Shown in pieces: positions 6,857 through 9,053 of a stretch of DNA of 9,053 bases (its first letter is position 1; the number at the start of each line of letters is the position of its first letter). The stretch spans positions 1-9,053 of the forward strand of contig CANHBA010000082.1 of assembly GCA_947458985.1 (NCBI GenBank), read 5' to 3'. Made by a program: the position numbers and the translations under genes. Below the pieces are notes generated by a model that worked only from the letters and a program-made list of their open reading frames with translations, did no database searches and had not been told where the DNA came from. This stretch comes from Flavobacteriales bacterium. Lineage in GTDB: Bacteria; Bacteroidota; Bacteroidia; Flavobacteriales_D; Crocinitomicaceae.

Positions 6857-8127
6857 TAATTGGCGGGTAAAAGTTGACTTTTTACTTCGCCGAAGCCGAT
6901 TTTGATACCGTTTTGTTCGCAATAGCCGCGCATAATGACGGTGTCGTGGTCTTGAATGAATCGGCGTTCTGTGCCATCTGGCATTTGAACTGGTTTGGTG
7001 CCTTTCCAAGCGATTTCTAACATAGAACCGTAAGAGTCTGGAGTTGGGCCAGAGATGGTGCCAGAGCCCATGAGGTCGCCGCAACGCACGTTACAACCGT
7101 TCACGGTATGATGCGCAAGTTGTTGCGACATGTTCCAGTACATGTATTTGAAGTTGGACTTGCTCACGATATGCGCCGGAAAAGTTGGTGCTTCAATGGC
7201 GACTTCAAGATGTATGTCGTAAGATTTATTTCCTGCGAATTGCAAATAGGAAAGTACAGATGGGTCTTGAGCTGGAGTTGGGCAAGCAAAAGGTTGTAAC
7301 GCATCTAGCGTGACAATCCAGCAAGACATCGAAGACGCAAAGTTCTTAGCTAAAAACGGCCCGAGTGGAACATACTCCCATTTTTGGATGTCGCGCGCAG
7401 ACCAGTCATTGAATAAGCAAAGTCCAAAGATGAAGTCTTCGGCTTCTGAGGTAGAAATGCTGTGACCAAGGGCTTTACCTTCAAATGTTATAAAGCCCAT
7501 TTCGAGTTCGAAGTCGATTTGACGCGAAGCTGCAAAAATAGGATCGGCGTTGTCGTCGGGTTTAATTTGTCCTTTTGGACGCACAACGGCTTGTTCAGAA
7601 GGAATTACTGAAGAAGCTCTACCGTGGTAACCAACAGGAATCCAGAGCCAATTGGGCAAAAGCGCATTGGCTGGATCGCGGAACATGACGCCGACGTTGG
7701 TGGCGTGTTCTTTGGAAGAATAAAAATCGGTGTAGTCGCCGATTTGAACCGGCATGGCCATTTTGACCTCTTGAACGGAAATCAAAGCATGGTGCTGCGT
7801 TGGGTTATTTTGAAAACTCGTGTGATCTGTTGATAGCAGTTCTGAGATGCGATTTCGCAAAGCACGTATGGCTAATTTGCCATGGCGCATCATGGGATTG
7901 AGGAAGTCTTGGTTGAAGTCGGCAACGGTGAAGTGAAGGTCGTCAAAATAGCCAAAAGAGGCCATCAGGGAAAGATCGAGCACGTGCTCACCGATGCGCA
8001 CGCCAACGCGTTTGCCGCTTTGCGCCGTTTCGAAGATCCCGAAAGGCAAATTTTGAATGGGAAACTCTGAAGACGCTTCCACGTTTATCCATGAGCGAAG
8101 CGCTGGGTTATTGGCAGTAATTTGCAT
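6856..8127 (-). CDS. Fumarylacetoacetase (EC 3.7.1.2)
   Basis: This enzyme splits fumarylacetoacetate into fumarate and acetoacetate, the last step of tyrosine/homogentisate breakdown. The 423-residue length is normal for the two-domain family. The small N-terminal domain begins with WINVEASSEFPIQNLPFGIF (13-32). The catalytic domain contains DYTDFYSSKEHATNVGVMFR (131-150), VGYHGRASSV (165-174), DFELEMGF (205-212), FNDWSARDIQKWEYVPLGPF (239-258) and LAKNF (259-263). By alignment with mouse FAH, the metal ligands D134, E207, E209 and D241 and the catalytic H141, R150, K261 and E371 are all present, so it should be active. The start at 8127 is 11 bases after the ychF stop, and the conserved N-terminal segment sits just after it. 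Its TAA overlaps the RSH ATG (TAATG). No other genes of the homogentisate pathway lie in the window. Confidence 0.96.
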   Translation of the reverse strand: MQITANNPALRSWINVEASSEFPIQNLPFGIFETAQSGKRVGVRIGEHVLDLSLMASFGYFDDLHFTVADFNQDFLNPMMRHGKLAIRALRNRISELLSTDHTSFQNNPTQHHALISVQEVKMAMPVQIGDYTDFYSSKEHATNVGVMFRDPANALLPNWLWIPVGYHGRASSVIPSEQAVVRPKGQIKPDDNADPIFAASRQIDFELEMGFITFEGKALGHSISTSEAEDFIFGLCLFNDWSARDIQKWEYVPLGPFLAKNFASSMSCWIVTLDALQPFACPTPAQDPSVLSYLQFAGNKSYDIHLEVAIEAPTFPAHIVSKSNFKYMYWNMSQQLAHHTVNGCNVRCGDLMGSGTISGPTPDSYGSMLEIAWKGTKPVQMPDGTERRFIQDHDTVIMRGYCEQNGIKIGFGEVKSQLLPAN

Positions 8128-8138
8128 GAGCGTACGGT

Positions 8139-9053
8139 TTATACATTGAAACGGAAGTGCATGATATCGCCGTCCTCAACGATGTATTCTTTGCCTTCCA
8201 CTTTGAATTTGCCTGCTTCTTTAACAGCATTTTCAGAGCCGTATTGGACGTAATCGTTGTATTTCATGACCTCGGCACGGATAAATCCTTTTTCGAAGTC
8301 AGAGTGAATGACACCAGCAGCTTGCGGTGCAGTCATGCCTTTGCGGATGGTCCAGGCGCGGACTTCCTTGACACCTGCAGTGAAATAGGTTTGTAAGTTC
8401 AAAAGATGATAAGCCTGACGAATGAGGCGATTTACGCCTGGCTCTTCCAAACCGAGTTCTTCCAAGAACATTTGGCGCTCGTCGTAGGTTTCGAGTTCGG
8501 TGATGTCCGCTTCAATTTTAGCGCCAATAACGAGTACTTCGGCATTTTCGGCTGCGACTGCTGCCTTCACGAGGTCAACGTATTTGTTGCCAGTTTTAAC
8601 AGATGATTCATCTACGTTACAAACGTACATGACTGGCTTAGATGTAATGAGGTTGAAACTTTTGATAACGTCCATTTCGTCTTGGGTAAAGCCAAGGCCT
8701 CTGACAGACAAACCTTGCTCCAAACCTGTTTTGATGCGCAAAGCCAGTTCATTTTCTTTCACGGCATCTTTGTCGCCGGATTTGATGACACGGGCCAAAC
8801 TTTGGATTTTTTTCTCGATGGTATCGAAGTCTTTGAGTTGGAGTTCGATATCGATGATTTCTTTGTCTCGGATGGGATCTACGCTGCCGTCGACGTGAAT
8901 GATGTTGCCGTCGTCAAAACAACGCAATACGTGTAAAATAGCGTCGGTTTCGCGGATGTTTGCCAAAAATTGGTTACCCAAACCCTCCCCTTTCGAGGCA
9001 CCTTTTACCAAACCGGCGATGTCGACGATTTCCATGGTGGTGGGCATCACGCC
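8139..9053 (-). CDS. ychF: Ribosome-associated ATPase YchF/EngD (Obg-like, 5' end outside window)
   Basis: YchF is an Obg-family P-loop protein that binds ribosomes and, unlike its relatives, prefers ATP. The visible 304 residues follow the family closely. PTTMEIVDIAGLVKGASKGE (4-23) contains the DxxG switch, and GLGNQFLANIRETDAI continues it. NVDE (146-149) replaces the NKxD guanine-specificity motif; this NxxE form is the basis of the ATP preference. A C-terminal TGS domain runs from about 220 to 304, with TYFTAGVKEVRAWT and the ending EDGDIMHFRFNV. The family is usually about 363 residues, so roughly 60 residues, including the P-loop, lie beyond 9053. The frame is open to the window edge and the in-frame GTG/ATG codons near 9047-9050 are internal. 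It is the most upstream visible gene of the minus-strand unit with fumarylacetoacetase and RSH, so the promoter of that unit is outside the window. Confidence 0.96.
   Translation of the reverse strand, partial: GVMPTTMEIVDIAGLVKGASKGEGLGNQFLANIRETDAILHVLRCFDDGNIIHVDGSVDPIRDKEIIDIELQLKDFDTIEKKIQSLARVIKSGDKDAVKENELALRIKTGLEQGLSVRGLGFTQDEMDVIKSFNLITSKPVMYVCNVDESSVKTGNKYVDLVKAAVAAENAEVLVIGAKIEADITELETYDERQMFLEELGLEEPGVNRLIRQAYHLLNLQTYFTAGVKEVRAWTIRKGMTAPQAAGVIHSDFEKGFIRAEVMKYNDYVQYGSENAVKEAGKFKVEGKEYIVEDGDIMHFRFNV

Noticed and set aside
6857..7084. A 76-codon N-terminal extension of the RSH reading frame, starting at 7084
   Set aside because: It lies entirely within the fumarylacetoacetase gene in another frame, is rich in Arg and His, shows no RSH-family similarity, and the ATG at 6856 fits both the family N-terminus and the TAATG junction.
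8500..8898. A 132-codon plus-strand reading frame opposite ychF
   Set aside because: It is Ser-rich, low-complexity antisense of a strongly conserved gene, with no recognisable domain.

Overview
The window looks like a piece of a Bacteroidota chromosome, probably from a Flavobacteriales-like lineage. The evidence is a ribosomal protein S1 with the Bacteroidota-type C-terminal tail, an OstA-like LPS-transport protein of the Bacteroidota kind, the absence of clear Shine-Dalgarno sequences, a candidate TTG / TAnnTTTG promoter, and moderate GC. This assignment comes from recognising the proteins, not from a database search. The window is almost entirely coding. The only intergenic gap longer than 12 bases is the 89 bases at 941-1029. 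I see no mobile element, CRISPR array, tRNA or rRNA.

Layout. (1) 2-940, plus strand: the C-terminal half of rpsA (ribosomal protein S1), closed by a strong UUCG-loop terminator. (2) 1030-4616, plus strand: a tightly packed unit of a Fur-family metalloregulator, a single-domain STAS protein, purA (adenylosuccinate synthetase) and an OstA/LptA-like exported protein. Its junctions are TAATG, ATGA and a 1-base gap, so co-transcription and translational coupling are likely. (3) 9053-4613, minus strand: a second packed unit of ychF (5' end outside the window), fumarylacetoacetase and a long RelA/SpoT-type (p)ppGpp synthetase/hydrolase, again with a TAATG junction between the last two. The two units converge, and their last genes overlap tail to tail by four bases (4613-4616).

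How the genes may fit together. Most are housekeeping: translation (S1, YchF), purine synthesis (PurA), envelope assembly (OstA-like), stringent response (RSH), tyrosine breakdown (fumarylacetoacetase) and metal regulation (Fur). A plausible theme is stress and growth-rate control. The alarmone enzyme RSH converges on an operon containing PurA, a known target of ppGpp inhibition in E. coli, together with a metalloregulator and a phospho-switch-type STAS protein. I found no clear undescribed system. The most unusual points are the orphan STAS gene coupled between fur and purA, an exact -1 frameshift-type heptamer at the end of fur that could produce a Fur-STAS fusion, a Fur lacking the usual structural-zinc cysteines, and the coupling of fumarylacetoacetase to the alarmone enzyme.
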